DNA of 64,000 bases from Bradymonadales bacterium (lineage in GTDB: Bacteria > Myxococcota_A > Bradymonadia > JAFGEP01): the NCBI GenBank assembly GCA_016931535.1, contig JAFGEP010000044.1:1-64000 (forward strand), in the 5' to 3' direction. The position numbers and the translations under genes were made by a program. The notes beneath the pieces are model-generated. The model was given only the letters and a program-made list of their open reading frames with translations, was not told the DNA's origin and ran no database searches. This document shows, in pieces, positions 63,021-64,000 of the stretch (positions are counted from its first letter, which is position 1; each line of letters starts with the position of its first letter).

Positions 63021-64000
63021 ATGAAGGAGCTTCATTTGTTGAGCACCCTACAAGACAGTCCCAGGAAACTTGGTGACAAGTGGCAGGCCGTACTGAGCGC
63101 AATCGAGAGAAACGTGCCAGAGCCCACCTTCAACCGTTGGTTTCGCCCTCTCAGCGCGACAACGACCAGCGAAGGAGAAGTTCTGATCCTGACCGACGAT
63201 GAGTTCGACGCCCTCTTTTTGGAGAAGAACTTTTCGGACCTGATCCGCCTCCATCTCGAACAGCTCATCGGCAACAAGGTGAAGGTTCGAATCGAGCACT
63301 CGACTCGTCCCTCTGTAGCCTCCACTGCAAGCCGTTTAGCCACGGATCGGCCAGATTCAGAGACCCTGCCAATTTCCACAACCGGATCTGGACGACCCCC
63401 CGAAGATCAACCGATACCCCAGGCGTCGGCAACCGATCCTCACGATCCCCAATCCTGTAAAGTGTCTTCAGCTGTTCCTGAAGGCCCCACGACTACGGAA
63501 CGGATCATCCTTTCGGGCTTGAAACTACAGTACTCCTTTGACCGCTATGTGGTCGGCTCCTGCAACGAGTTTGCCCATGCCGCAGCGGTTGCTGTTGCTG
63601 ACAGGCCAGGTGAGGCCTATAACCCGCTGTTTCTGTATGGCAGTGTAGGTCTAGGTAAGACCCACCTCCTCAACGCAATCGGCATCGAGGTTATCCGCCG
63701 TCATCCGGAAAAGCGGGTGCTGTACCAGACCGCCGAGTCGTTCATGAACGCCCTGATCGAGCACCTACAGGGTAAGAACATGGCCTCCTTCCGCAGCCGC
63801 TATCGAGACGGCCTGGACGTCCTGTTGATCGATGACATCCAGTTCATTGCAGGCAAGGATGCGACCCAACAGGAGTTCTTCCATACCTTCAACGCCCTTC
63901 ACCAGATGGGGGCTCAGATCATCATCACTTCCGATCGTTACCCCCACGAGATACCCGAACTGGAGGAGCGCCTCCGCTCTCGCTTCCAGTGGGGGTTGGT
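63021..64000 (+). CDS. dnaA: Chromosomal replication initiator DnaA, N-terminal part (partial)
   Basis: The frame is open from 63021 to the window edge (326 codons). The N-terminal domain I (LGDKWQAVLSAIERNVPEPT) and a polar linker precede the AAA+ domain: SFDRYVVGSCNEFAHAAAVA, Walker A YGSVGLGKTHLLNAIG, Walker B VLLIDDIQFIAGKD and sensor I IIITSDRYP, then LRSRFQWGL. The DNA-binding domain IV is beyond the edge. Start ambiguous: ATG 63021 (AAGG 5 nt before), or TTG 63036, preceded by AAGGAG at 6 nt. The gene is divergent from groES, an unusual neighbour. Confidence 0.95.
   Translation, partial: MKELHLLSTLQDSPRKLGDKWQAVLSAIERNVPEPTFNRWFRPLSATTTSEGEVLILTDDEFDALFLEKNFSDLIRLHLEQLIGNKVKVRIEHSTRPSVASTASRLATDRPDSETLPISTTGSGRPPEDQPIPQASATDPHDPQSCKVSSAVPEGPTTTERIILSGLKLQYSFDRYVVGSCNEFAHAAAVAVADRPGEAYNPLFLYGSVGLGKTHLLNAIGIEVIRRHPEKRVLYQTAESFMNALIEHLQGKNMASFRSRYRDGLDVLLIDDIQFIAGKDATQQEFFHTFNALHQMGAQIIITSDRYPHEIPELEERLRSRFQWGL

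Overview
The window is high-GC, gene-dense bacterial chromosome lying close to a replication origin. It ends inside dnaA, has groES-groEL just before it, and carries an exact ParB-binding parS palindrome plus a near match about 17 kb from dnaA. The gene content points to Myxococcota, Bradymonadota or a related deltaproteobacterial lineage. Signs of this are many lipoproteins with Asp-rich tethers and Cys-rich modules, a MYXO-CTERM-like sorting tail, an ECF sigma factor, a roadblock/LC7 protein, a PilZ protein, and large TPR and DsbA-repeat proteins. This placement is inference; no rRNA or marker phylogeny is available here.

Region by region. 0-8 kb, mostly minus strand: a partial SCP2-like protein and an SDR dehydrogenase, infC standing alone, a DUF3108 protein with a small membrane protein, uvrC with a lipoprotein just upstream of it, and an ECF sigma factor. 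8-16 kb: a zinc-ribbon membrane protein, then deoB, an M50 protease and an archaemetzincin-like lipoprotein on the plus strand, a roadblock protein, a Tat-type FGE-like lipoprotein, and a membrane-anchored subtilase. 16-26 kb: a DUF4442 thioesterase-like protein, an Asp-repeat lipoprotein, a histone-deacetylase-family hydrolase, a ceramidase-like lipoprotein and a 1680-residue TPR protein. 26-35 kb: an accessory-looking block with an Eco57I-like N6-adenine methylase, an ABC-2 transporter pair and a SNF2/RapA-like helicase, followed by a PilZ protein. 35-46 kb: a lipoprotein of four tandem DsbA-like domains, glgC, a DinG-type helicase, ahcY, a TetR regulator and a large lipoprotein. 46-55 kb: parS sites, a B12/radical-SAM protein, a PEP-utilising enzyme, a luxE-luxC fatty-acid-reductase pair without luciferase genes, and a MYXO-CTERM protein. 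55-64 kb: RNase J, a TtcA-type protein, DUF309, a two-domain epimerase, groEL, groES and the 5' part of dnaA.

Most of the window is housekeeping and envelope functions. The most interesting parts are: the methylase/ABC/SNF2 block, which resembles a DISARM-like pair lacking the core genes and split by a transporter; the luciferase-less luxEC pair beside a rifampin-phosphotransferase-like enzyme; the four-domain DsbA lipoprotein with graded active sites; the archaemetzincin whose zinc-binding 3' end is repeated in frame behind its TGA stop; and the parS sites. I saw no tRNA, rRNA, CRISPR array or insertion sequence.
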